Assembly (NCBI GenBank): GCA_005799205.1
Contig: SYHM01000161.1
Span: 1 to 13,710, forward strand
DNA: 13,710 nucleotides
Origin: Planctomycetia bacterium
Lineage (GTDB): Bacteria; Planctomycetota; Phycisphaerae; Phycisphaerales; SM1A02
Direction: 5' to 3'
Part shown: in pieces, positions 6,366 through 13,342 of the stretch
Position numbering within the stretch: position 1 is the stretch's first letter
How the letters are laid out: the number at the start of each line of letters is the position of its first letter
Translations under genes and position numbers: made by a program
Notes under the pieces: generated by a model
The model's input: only the letters and a program-made list of their open reading frames with translations
Told to the model about the DNA's origin: nothing
The model's database searches: none

Positions 6366-8693
6366 GTGAGCTGTGGAAGCGCCATCAAGACCCTTGTGGT
6401 GCGCCTGACCCTCGGTTGGTGGGCGGGAGTCCTTGCGATCGGCTGCTCGGCGGCCGACCGCGCGATGGACCCAGTTCGTGTGCTCTGCCCTGCGATTCGA
6501 ACAGCCGACCTTGTGCGTTGGTGCAATGACAGCGGCGAATCACCTTCGTCGACGCAGTGGAGGGCAATTGACGCGATTCATGAGCAGTATCTCGAGCGAA
6601 CGGTCGACCTTCGGTGCCCTGCACGCGAACGGCTGACAGAACTGTTCTCAAACCTTGACAGCGCGCCCGCACCCGAACTCGCTCTCGAACTTCGGACGCA
6701 GCGCGCGGCGCTTGCCGTCAACCGAGATTTCAACGCCCAGCTTGCTTCGCTCGACGACTCTTTTTTTGGCCAGCTGACAGCAGCGAACTTGCTGACTCCG
6801 GCGACGTCACGGGCGTTTGCCGCGCGACGACGCCTTGAGCGCATCAGCCAGCTCTTTGCTCGCGCTTCAGCGAGTTTGGTGTTCGTGCTCGATGGCCATC
6901 CAGACCCTTGTGACCTCGTCCTCAGTTCGTGGCCTACGAGCGCACCGCGTGACAGAGACGCGATCAACGCCTGGACGACCGGCTGCGCAGATCAATTGCA
7001 CGCGGCAGCCGAAGCGAGGTGGGACTTGCGCCGCTCTGCTCGTGCAGATTTCCTTGCCGCGAGCCTCGCACCGACCGATCCAACCTCATCGAACGATGCT
7101 GACACTCAAGTCAAGATCGCACAGACTCGCTTCATAGAACGGGAACGCCTCGCAGCCCTCGATTGGGCACGAGCGTGCCGAGGGGCGTTGCAAGAGCGTT
7201 CAGCCGGGATTCCCGCCGCGGCCTATGACGAAGCGATGCGGCACTTGTGCGGACGGTTCGGAGACACGCGCTACGCACGTGGGTTACAGCGTGCGTACCA
7301 GACTGCTACACGACTCGCGGGACCCGATCGCCACCGCGTCGAACGGATCGAGAGAGATCGCGCTGCATGGCGTGCACAGCAGTTTGCCCAGTTCGAGCAG
7401 GGTGAACTCGACCTCGCGAGAGTAGAGCGCGAGTGCAATGCGAACCTCAGCGCGCTGCTTGCGCACACTCCTGATCAGGAGTCGAAAGACCAGATCACGC
7501 GAGCGTTCAATCACGAACCGCCTCCAGGAGAAGGGATCGCGATCGACTTTCCTGAGAGCGATGGGTTCGATGAGGAGACCAAGAAGTATCACAACTTGTA
7601 CAGGGCGGGCCTCATCACTTCTCCGCCGCCACGGCACTTCTTGCACACCATCGCGCGACTCGCGCACCTTGACGAAGAACAGGAAGAACTCTTCGCGAGC
7701 GATGCTCACGATCAGTGGCAGGCACTCATGGTCTCCGAAAATCAGCGCATCTGGCGTGTCGAGCAGAGTTTTCAAGAGAAGGCGCTCGAAGAGGCGATCC
7801 GCGATCCTGCGCAGCTCACGCGGACGATTGCCCACGTCATGGCCGAGTGCATCACCGCGCCACTCGCTGCCTCGGATGCGCTTGACGCGCGGCTCTGCCA
7901 GACGCTGATCGACCGAGCGCAGGCGTTCGGTGGAACTCCTGAGCCAGCCGCAACCCTCTGGCGCGTCCTGCGCGCTCTACCGCCAAATGTGTGGAGAGCG
8001 GACGGTATCGCTGAGCCTCCGCACGTGACGATGGATGATTTTCGCATGTTTTTCGCGAGCGCCCCAGCCTCGGTCGCGGTGCTTGCGTGCGACTCGACGC
8101 TCTCACCGCTTGCTCGCCAAGTCTTGGTCGACCTCATCGTCCGTCACAAGGATGCGCTCATTCGATGCGCTGCCGAGGTTCGAGAGGCGCGCGCGGCAGC
8201 GCTTCCCTCGCTCGCTCGCGCGCTCGTGGCGATGCAGCGCGACCAGCTCGAAGGGAAGCGCGAGTTACTCGCCGCGCTGAGAATCTTTCGCGCTGCGACC
8301 GATCGATTTGATCAGGTGCAGCAATCAATCGTGGATGAGGCGGCAGCGATCCTGCCCGGGGCCGATGGCCACCGGCTACGGTGTCAAAGAGCGCAGCGGC
8401 TGCTTCCAGAGTTCTTTGTTCCATTCTCGTCGCTCTTCGCAGGCGATGGAGCAAAGGCACGTACCTCGGCAGGCGATGCACTCGACGCCGCCGATGGCGC
8501 TCTGCGCGTGCAACTCGAGCGCGACGATCTCGCGCTCTCAGCAAGCGTTCATGAGGCGATCGCGCGCGGCCTCGATGGTCAACCGAACTCGACGCAACTC
8601 GATGACCTGTATCGGCGCGATGAGCGACTCGCGGAGCAGTCGCTGCGGCGAATCGACCGCGCCGCTCGCGCAGCACGCGATCTCAAACCGTAA
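6366..8693 (+). CDS. Large unrecognised, mostly helical, probable lipoprotein
   Basis: A protein of about 775 residues that I do not recognise. The N-terminus has a basic stretch, a hydrophobic run rich in Leu/Trp/Ala and a lipobox-like Leu-Ala-Ile-Gly-Cys, with the Cys at residue 27 from GTG 6366. This suggests a lipid-anchored protein exposed to the periplasm. The rest is rich in Ala, Arg, Leu, Asp and Glu, with long helix-forming segments such as 'Arg-Ala-Arg-Arg-Leu-Glu-Arg' and few Gly or Pro, except a linker near residue 380 (Pro-Pro-Pro-Gly-Glu-Gly). Segments such as Leu-Asp-Asp-Ser-Phe-Phe followed by Leu-Thr-Pro-Ala-Thr vaguely recall the helical hairpins of periplasmic LTXXQ/Spy-type proteins, but this is not a firm match. 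Start is uncertain: TTG 6318, GTG 6366, GTG 6396 and GTG 6399 are all in frame, with no good Shine-Dalgarno. It ends only 5 bases from the end of the convergent methyltransferase gene. Confidence 0.65.
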   Translation: MSCGSAIKTLVVRLTLGWWAGVLAIGCSAADRAMDPVRVLCPAIRTADLVRWCNDSGESPSSTQWRAIDAIHEQYLERTVDLRCPARERLTELFSNLDSAPAPELALELRTQRAALAVNRDFNAQLASLDDSFFGQLTAANLLTPATSRAFAARRRLERISQLFARASASLVFVLDGHPDPCDLVLSSWPTSAPRDRDAINAWTTGCADQLHAAAEARWDLRRSARADFLAASLAPTDPTSSNDADTQVKIAQTRFIERERLAALDWARACRGALQERSAGIPAAAYDEAMRHLCGRFGDTRYARGLQRAYQTATRLAGPDRHRVERIERDRAAWRAQQFAQFEQGELDLARVERECNANLSALLAHTPDQESKDQITRAFNHEPPPGEGIAIDFPESDGFDEETKKYHNLYRAGLITSPPPRHFLHTIARLAHLDEEQEELFASDAHDQWQALMVSENQRIWRVEQSFQEKALEEAIRDPAQLTRTIAHVMAECITAPLAASDALDARLCQTLIDRAQAFGGTPEPAATLWRVLRALPPNVWRADGIAEPPHVTMDDFRMFFASAPASVAVLACDSTLSPLARQVLVDLIVRHKDALIRCAAEVREARAAALPSLARALVAMQRDQLEGKRELLAALRIFRAATDRFDQVQQSIVDEAAAILPGADGHRLRCQRAQRLLPEFFVPFSSLFAGDGAKARTSAGDALDAADGALRVQLERDDLALSASVHEAIARGLDGQPNSTQLDDLYRRDERLAEQSLRRIDRAARAARDLKP

Positions 8694-8698
8694 CCCGG

Positions 8699-9463
8699 CT
8701 ACCGGCCGCGAGATTTCGGTTGGTCGACCCGCTTCATGATGAAGAGGTAGTTGAATCCTCGAAGGAAGAAGTTGCCCTCTTCGGCGGCCTTGTTGTAGTT
8801 GCTCTTCGCAAGCGAGGCGTTGTGGCGCACCACGCTGATGACATCAACTGGCTGGAACCTCGTGCGCAGTCGCGAGAACAACTCGAACCCGATCGGCATG
8901 AAGGTGCCTCCCCCGCCGCCCTTCTCTCCTCGGCGCCTCTTCCACGAGTCACTGACATAGAGCGCGACATATCGGCGATCCTTGAGAACGCGGTGCATCT
9001 CTGCGATCACGACATCCATCGCCTCGTAGTACGCCGCACCGCCATCGTCACCACTCGCGTCGAGCTTTCCGATGCACCGTGGGTCGTCTGAGTAGTCAAC
9101 GTGCGTCGAGTAAGGGGGGTCGATGAAGACGAAGTCGACCGATCCACTCTCGAGCGGAATCGACCGCGCATCGGCGTGGCCAATCTCGGGGCGCGTGGGA
9201 ACAAGATCAAAGCCGATGCCGGTGCGTCCAAGGTCTTTCGCGACATCAAGCGTTGTGCCACTGCCGCACATTGGATCAAGCACCTTGTCTCCAAGGCGGG
9301 TGTAGCGACTGAGCAGTTGCCAGATGATCCACGAAGGTGTCGCGCCGATGTACTCGCGGTCCCCCTGCATGCGCGACCCGTCGGCGGCGTCGTAGTGCTG
9401 GCTCGGATACTCCCACAGGGTTGTTGTTTGAATCCGTAGCGGCGGCCTGCTCAAGGCTGCCAC
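8699..9463 (-). CDS. Solitary DNA methyltransferase-like enzyme (N4-cytosine/N6-adenine type)
   Basis: A SAM-dependent methyltransferase of 254 residues from GTG 9463. The SAM-binding motif I is Asp-Pro-Met-Cys-Gly-Ser-Gly-Thr (63-70), and the catalytic motif IV is Asp-Pro-Pro-Tyr (115-118). This motif is typical of exocyclic-amino methylation of adenine or cytosine in DNA, but it also occurs in some RNA guanine-N2 methyltransferases. Motif I precedes motif IV, unlike the usual order in the beta class of DNA methylases. An N-terminal Trp-Glu-Tyr-Pro-Ser-Gln-His-Tyr (17-24) and the C-terminal Phe-Leu-Arg-Gly-Phe-Asn-Tyr-Leu-Phe block look like conserved family marks. No restriction endonuclease or specificity subunit is nearby. 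Start is uncertain: GTG 9502, GTG 9463 and TTG 9454 are in frame, the last forming a TTGA overlap with the stop of the dockerin gene. It is the last gene of the minus-strand series; target is unknown. Confidence 0.75.
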   Translation of the reverse strand: MAALSRPPLRIQTTTLWEYPSQHYDAADGSRMQGDREYIGATPSWIIWQLLSRYTRLGDKVLDPMCGSGTTLDVAKDLGRTGIGFDLVPTRPEIGHADARSIPLESGSVDFVFIDPPYSTHVDYSDDPRCIGKLDASGDDGGAAYYEAMDVVIAEMHRVLKDRRYVALYVSDSWKRRRGEKGGGGGTFMPIGFELFSRLRTRFQPVDVISVVRHNASLAKSNYNKAAEEGNFFLRGFNYLFIMKRVDQPKSRGR

Positions 9464-10008
9464 GCGGCGACGAGCAGCGAGAGATCGCGTCCATCGACCC
9501 ACCCGTCAGTATCAAGGTCGGCCGGACACTCGCTCTCGCGCGCGCACCGTCCCCATGCCGCGAGCATCACTGTGAGGTCGGCGGAATTGACGAGTCCATC
9601 CGCATTCAAATCGGCGAGATCACGCGTGCGGTGGATGACGATCTCGGTCATCGACACCACTCGATCGCCTCTTCGAACGATGACCGTGGCGTGTGATGTC
9701 GGCTCGATCGGCTGCACGACCACGAGCAGCGGAATCTCAGCAGTCGCTGCGTCGGGCGAGAGCGTTTCAGCGCCGAATCCGAGCACCACTTGTTTCTGAC
9801 CCGCTCCTTCGACGGCGACGGACCACTGACCGGTCGACCCCTCCAGGTCGGAGGATGAGATCGTTCCCGTGAGAATCGTTCCGCGAGGGCCTGAAAACTC
9901 GACCACCTCACCGACCGCGAACGCGCGCGTCGAGACGAGCACCACCACGGCAACGATCAGTGTTCGAATGGAATGCACCCGCGCAGCGTAGCGGCAACTC
10001 ATGATCAT
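9451..10008 (-). CDS. Small exported protein with two C-terminal dockerin-type repeats
   Basis: A 185-residue protein. Residues 12-31 form a signal peptide (Ser-Ile-Arg, hydrophobic Val/Leu run, Ala-Phe-Ala cleavage-like site), followed by a predicted beta-rich region (33-128). The tail holds two dockerin-type calcium repeats: Asp-Leu-Asn-Ala-Asp-Gly...Leu-Ala-Ala-Trp-Gly (133-153) and Asp-Leu-Asp-Thr-Asp-Gly...Val-Ala-Ala-Trp (164-183). In cellulosomes dockerins bind cohesins; in planctomycetes such tails are frequent on exported proteins without a known cellulosome, and their role is unclear. ATG 10008 overlaps the stop of the substrate-binding protein gene (ATGA), supporting this start and cotranscription. 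Alternatives are ATG 10002 and GTG 9978. Its place between a transporter and a methyltransferase gives no clear functional hint. I do not recognise the central domain. Confidence 0.75.
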   Translation of the reverse strand: MIMSCRYAARVHSIRTLIVAVVVLVSTRAFAVGEVVEFSGPRGTILTGTISSSDLEGSTGQWSVAVEGAGQKQVVLGFGAETLSPDAATAEIPLLVVVQPIEPTSHATVIVRRGDRVVSMTEIVIHRTRDLADLNADGLVNSADLTVMLAAWGRCARESECPADLDTDGWVDGRDLSLLVAAWQP

Positions 10009-10970
10009 GGCACCGCCGGCGGTGCTGCCACGAATGCTGCGTCAATCGATCCACACGACTCGATGACCTTCGTTGCTGTGAGCTGCTCGCAGAGGCTCTG
10101 CCAACGGGCCGCGCTCATCGTGCCGATGGCACGCTCGCCCTGCTCTGGCACGATGAACGGTCGCTCGAGTCGCGCCGCAATGTTCATCGCTTCGAGCGTC
10201 ATCGACGGATTGAGTGCCGCAATCGCGGGGTTGTATCTCTCGGGTGCGTCGAGATAGCGCCGCCATCCCTCAGCGGTCGCACGTACGAATGCGTCGACAC
10301 GATCGGGGTGTTCTTTCAGGAAGGTCTCGTTCGTCGCGACGACGGCCGCGTATGGATTGAACACATCGGCGAGCGAGAGCACCTTTGATTGAATGCCACG
10401 CAATTGACACTCGACCGGCTCGCTCGTGATGAAGCACTGCTGCGCGTAGTTCGGTGAGGCGAGAAAGGTCGCGAGTGCTCCCGAGTAGGGAACAAGTTTC
10501 ACTGCGCCTCCCGGATACCGCTCGTTGAGCATCTTGACGAAAGGCAGTCCCGGATCGATCCCAATGGTTGAGTCGCTGCGCCAGAGTGCTTCGAGAGAAT
10601 TGATGGGGTTCTCTGCATGCAACAGAAACCCCGTGGGATTCTTCTGGAAGGTCGCAAAGACCGCAACAATTGGACCCCCTCTCGCTCGCAGCGTCAGAAC
10701 TTCTTCTCCAGAAACAACTGCGAATGGCACTTGTCCACTCGCGACAAGTTGCGCGCACGGCACCTGCCCTCCCCCTTTGATAACTTCGACCGCGAGCCCC
10801 GCCTGCGCATAGAGTCCCTCTTGCAGCGCTGCGTAGATACCACCGAACTCAGGTTCGGGAACCCAGTTCAGTTGCACCTGAATTGGAACCGACTGGGGCT
10901 GCTTTGGAGCGTCGCACGACACGAGGGCGCCCGCAGCAAGAATCAAGGATGTGATGAGGAGGGATTTCAT
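10005..10970 (-). CDS. ABC transporter substrate-binding lipoprotein, NMT1/THI5-like (SsuA/ThiY type)
   Basis: A 321-residue lipoprotein. Residues 1-19 are a lipoprotein signal ending in Leu-Val-Ser-Cys19. The mature part opens with Leu-Asn-Trp-Val-Pro-Glu-Pro-Glu-Phe-Gly-Gly-Ile-Tyr-Ala-Ala (34-48), typical of the NMT1/THI5-like periplasmic binding family, then Glu-Gly-Leu-Tyr-Ala-Gln-Ala-Gly-Leu. Members bind pyrimidine thiamine precursors, sulfonates, taurine, nitrate or related ligands; the Trp-x-Pro start is closer to the pyrimidine-binding (ThiY) group, but the ligand cannot be decided here. It would be tethered at the outer face of the inner membrane, or to the outer membrane, and deliver ligand to the permease encoded 16 bases upstream. 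Its stop overlaps the start of the dockerin-repeat gene. No thiamine riboswitch is visible at the head of the gene series, so thiamine control is not supported. Confidence 0.87.
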   Translation of the reverse strand: MKSLLITSLILAAGALVSCDAPKQPQSVPIQVQLNWVPEPEFGGIYAALQEGLYAQAGLAVEVIKGGGQVPCAQLVASGQVPFAVVSGEEVLTLRARGGPIVAVFATFQKNPTGFLLHAENPINSLEALWRSDSTIGIDPGLPFVKMLNERYPGGAVKLVPYSGALATFLASPNYAQQCFITSEPVECQLRGIQSKVLSLADVFNPYAAVVATNETFLKEHPDRVDAFVRATAEGWRRYLDAPERYNPAIAALNPSMTLEAMNIAARLERPFIVPEQGERAIGTMSAARWQSLCEQLTATKVIESCGSIDAAFVAAPPAVP

Positions 10971-10986
10971 GGGGTTCGAATCGCGG

Positions 10987-11781
10987 TCACTCGAGTTCGT
11001 GCTGAGCCGATGAATGCCACCGCCTCAACAAGAGCCACCCAAGCGTACTCACCACACCGAAGAGCACGAACCCCACCACTGCACAGAGCGCAACCGCCCC
11101 AAAGACCAGTTCGGTTCGTGCCTCGCGCATCGCCGTCATGACGACGATGCCAAGAGGCGCGCGAGAACCGCCGTACCCAGAGACAAACTCGCCAACGATC
11201 GCACCGATGACGGCAAGACCTGCTGCGATTCGCAGTCCCGTCACGATCGCTGGAATCGATGCAGGAAGATCGAGTTTTCGCCATCGCGTCCAGGGCGGCG
11301 CTTCGGCGAGCAGAAAGACCTCTCGGAGCCCTGGATCGACCGATCGAAGTCCATCGATGGTCGATGCGAGCACTGGAAAGACGGCAACGACCGCCGAGGC
11401 GGCGATCGCCGTGGGAAGCCCGAAACCCAACCAGATCACAAGGAGCGGAGCGACTGCGACGAGTGGCACCATCTGCAGAATCGTTGCAAGCGGATAGAGC
11501 GACCGTCGAAGAACCGGCACTGCCGCGATCACGCTTCCACCGATGATTCCTACGAGCGCGGCGAGTGCGAATCCTGCGAGCGCCGCTGTGGCCGTCGAGA
11601 GCGTGGCGTCGAAGAGCACCTCGCGGTTTGACCACATCGAGTGCGCAATCACCGTTGGTCGTGGCAACAGAAAAGGCGAGATGTCTGCCACCATGACCGC
11701 CACTTGCCAGCAGCCGAGCAAGAGCACAACGGCCACCAGTGGCGCGGTGATCGTCCTCATCGCGGCGAGAGTCCCCTTCAT
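10987..11781 (-). CDS. ABC transporter permease (SsuC/ThiX/TauC type)
   Basis: A 264-residue inner-membrane protein with about six hydrophobic segments (roughly 11-33, 62-89, 98-120, 124-142, 185-203, 226-252). It has the cytoplasmic EAA-like loop that contacts the ATPase: Leu-Leu-Ala-Glu-Ala-Pro-Pro-Trp-x-x-Trp-Arg-Lys-Leu-Asp-Leu-Pro-Ala-Ser-Ile-Pro (157-177). The usual Gly in this loop is replaced by Pro-Pro. An early Phe-Leu-Leu-Pro-Arg-Pro (37-42) is characteristic of nitrate/sulfonate/taurine-type importer permeases. ATG 11781 shares an ATGA overlap with the stop of the ATPase gene, which fixes the start; the frame is open to 11805 but that would extend into the ATPase gene. With the adjacent ATPase and binding protein it makes a complete importer. 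Confidence 0.9.
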   Translation of the reverse strand: MKGTLAAMRTITAPLVAVVLLLGCWQVAVMVADISPFLLPRPTVIAHSMWSNREVLFDATLSTATAALAGFALAALVGIIGGSVIAAVPVLRRSLYPLATILQMVPLVAVAPLLVIWLGFGLPTAIAASAVVAVFPVLASTIDGLRSVDPGLREVFLLAEAPPWTRWRKLDLPASIPAIVTGLRIAAGLAVIGAIVGEFVSGYGGSRAPLGIVVMTAMREARTELVFGAVALCAVVGFVLFGVVSTLGWLLLRRWHSSAQHELE

Positions 11782-12548
11782 CTGCGTGCGACTCCCGCTG
11801 CGCACGCGAGCGTGCGCATGATGAATTCGACTTCCTGCGAGAACGCGAGGCTCGTCCGGTCGCGACCGCCCTGAGGCAACTCAACGGTGTGGGTGGCGTG
11901 CACGCGGCCGTGCTCCATGACAATGATCGTGTCGGCAAGAAAGACCGCCTCTGAGACCGAGTGGGTCACCAGAATCGTCGTCGCGCCTGACGCTTGCCAG
12001 AGCCGGCGAATCTCTTCGTCAAGCTGCATGCGCGTGAACTCGTCGACTGAACTGCACGGCTCGTCGAGCAGCAACACCGACGGCTGTGTCACGAGAGCTC
12101 GCGCGAGAGCGACGCGCATGCGCATCCCGCCTGAGAGCTGTGCTGGCATTCGTTGCTGCGCACCATCAAGACCCGCCGCGTGAATCACACGATTCGCTCG
12201 CATCCTGCGCTCGGCGCGATCCACCCCGGCAAGCTCGAGAGGTAACGCGACATTCTCGAGCGCCGTGCGCCACGGAAGCAGACGTGCCTCCTGAAAACAC
12301 ACTGCCAATTGACCCGCGCGCGGGAGCATCGGGGTGCCATCGCGTGAGACACATCGAATCTGACCCTCGGTGGACTGATCGAGGCGTGCAGCGATCCGCA
12401 GCAGCGTGGTCTTGCCACAACCGCTCGGACCGATGATTGCGGTCAAGCCACCGGATGGAACGCGAAACGAAATCTTGTCGAGGGCGCACACGCCGTTGGG
12501 GAAGCGTCGCGACAACGCTTCACAGACAACCTCAGGCGCGCTGTTCAT
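11778..12548 (-). CDS. ABC transporter ATP-binding protein (SsuB/TauB/ThiZ type)
   Basis: A 256-residue nucleotide-binding subunit that powers the neighbouring permease on the cytoplasmic side of the membrane. All motifs are present: Walker A Gly-Pro-Ser-Gly-Cys-Gly-Lys-Thr-Thr (40-48), Q-loop Gln86 followed by Ala-Arg-Leu-Leu-Pro-Trp (88-93; the Leu-Pro-Trp is typical of nitrate/sulfonate/taurine importers), signature Leu-Ser-Gly-Gly-Met (138-142), Walker B Leu-Leu-Leu-Asp-Glu-Pro (159-164), and switch His196. ATG 12548 places it 7 bases after the stop of the upstream DUF4956-like gene; the frame is open to 12581 but that would overlap the gene. The stop overlaps the permease start. The protein is of normal length with no missing key residue. 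Confidence 0.92.
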   Translation of the reverse strand: MNSAPEVVCEALSRRFPNGVCALDKISFRVPSGGLTAIIGPSGCGKTTLLRIAARLDQSTEGQIRCVSRDGTPMLPRAGQLAVCFQEARLLPWRTALENVALPLELAGVDRAERRMRANRVIHAAGLDGAQQRMPAQLSGGMRMRVALARALVTQPSVLLLDEPCSSVDEFTRMQLDEEIRRLWQASGATTILVTHSVSEAVFLADTIIVMEHGRVHATHTVELPQGGRDRTSLAFSQEVEFIMRTLACAAGVARR

Positions 12549-12555
12549 GTCGCGG

Positions 12556-13254
12556 TCAACCCATCTTAAGATCGATCTCAAGATCGTCGCCGAGCGGCAG
12601 CTTGTTCGCCAGCGTTGATTTGAACTTCACCGGATCGATCGAGGATGGCAATCGGCCAGTCACGACGATCTGCCGCTTGTGCTGGTAATCGTCCGCCGAC
12701 CCGACCCGACCACCCGAGCGCCGAATCATGTCGAGCAATGCAAGCAGCGTCGCGTTCGAGTCACACCGCGCCGTGAGTTTGAGCCGAATTCGGAATCCAA
12801 CATTCGAGTCGAGCCAGAACATGAGCAGCCATGCGAAGGCGGTGAAGAAGACTCCCATCGCAAGTTCACCAAGGCCGCATGCGAGACCAATCACAACCAC
12901 CATAATCGCCTTGCCTGTGACTTTGGGATTATCAAGCACTGTCCGAAATCGAATGAGTCCGCCGATTCCAAAGACAACGAGCGCCATCGCAGGGTCGACG
13001 CGCACAAGTTCAGAAACGATTGCGCCGACCAGCGCGAGCACAATCAGTGTGTTGCGCTGCTCTAGGTCTTCGACCGGATCGCCCTTTCCAGACCGGCGAG
13101 GATGCCAGGCAAGCGCGAGCCCGCACGCGGCGGCGACGGCGAGTCCCAGCAGCAACGAGCCAACGAACCACGGGTTGGCGAAGTGATCGAGCGAACTCTG
13201 CACGGTCGACGCACCGATGGGCTTCGCCGCTTGTTGTTCAAAGAGTGGAATCAT
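12556..13254 (-). CDS. DUF4956-like membrane protein with cytoplasmic C-terminal domain
   Basis: A 232-residue protein with about five hydrophobic segments (roughly 30-50, 69-83, 88-101, 113-128, 131-148). Between segments three and four is Gly-Gly-Leu-Ile-Arg-Phe-Arg-Thr (98-105), close to the 'Ile-Arg-Phe/Tyr-Arg-Thr' motif of the DUF4956 family. Residues about 152-232 form a soluble alpha/beta domain that could be ACT-like, as at the end of MgtC proteins. DUF4956 members are often found near polyphosphate or VTC-type genes, but none is seen here. ATG 13254 has AAAGG 7 bases upstream and lies at the head of the minus-strand series; the frame stays open to 13383, but that part would overlap the divergent lipoprotein gene. 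Whether it takes part in the transport encoded downstream is unknown; family assignment is moderate, function not known. Confidence 0.65.
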   Translation of the reverse strand: MIPLFEQQAAKPIGASTVQSSLDHFANPWFVGSLLLGLAVAAACGLALAWHPRRSGKGDPVEDLEQRNTLIVLALVGAIVSELVRVDPAMALVVFGIGGLIRFRTVLDNPKVTGKAIMVVVIGLACGLGELAMGVFFTAFAWLLMFWLDSNVGFRIRLKLTARCDSNATLLALLDMIRRSGGRVGSADDYQHKRQIVVTGRLPSSIDPVKFKSTLANKLPLGDDLEIDLKMG

Positions 13255-13342
13255 GGATGAGCCTTTATCACCAGCAGTCAGAAATGACGAGAGAAGTACG
13301 GAGGGAGTCAAGAACATCGTGCGGCTATTCTCTCCACAAACG
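13255..13342. promoter_or_regulatory. Divergent promoter region of the six-gene series and the right-edge lipoprotein gene
   Basis: These 88 bases separate divergent genes and should carry both promoters. On the minus strand AAAGG (complement of 13262-13266) is a fair ribosome site for the DUF4956-like gene. A minus-strand TTGACT lies in this spacer, but no good -10 follows at 16-18 bases. On the plus strand a TATTCT (13326-13331) could be a -10 without a matching -35. There is no ribosome site just before ATG 13343. No riboswitch-like structure was recognised. Confidence 0.4.

Noticed and set aside
8699..9463. Restriction-modification system
   Set aside because: Neighbouring genes are a dockerin-repeat protein and an unrecognised lipoprotein; no endonuclease or specificity gene is visible.
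12679..13186. Two plus-strand open frames opposite the DUF4956-like gene
   Set aside because: Composition is Arg/Ser/Asn-rich without motifs, while the minus strand shows coherent membrane segments.
13255..13342. Thiamine (TPP) riboswitch ahead of the transporter series
   Set aside because: The conserved CUGAGA and the distal conserved core of the TPP riboswitch are not present, and the spacer is too short to hold it together with a promoter.
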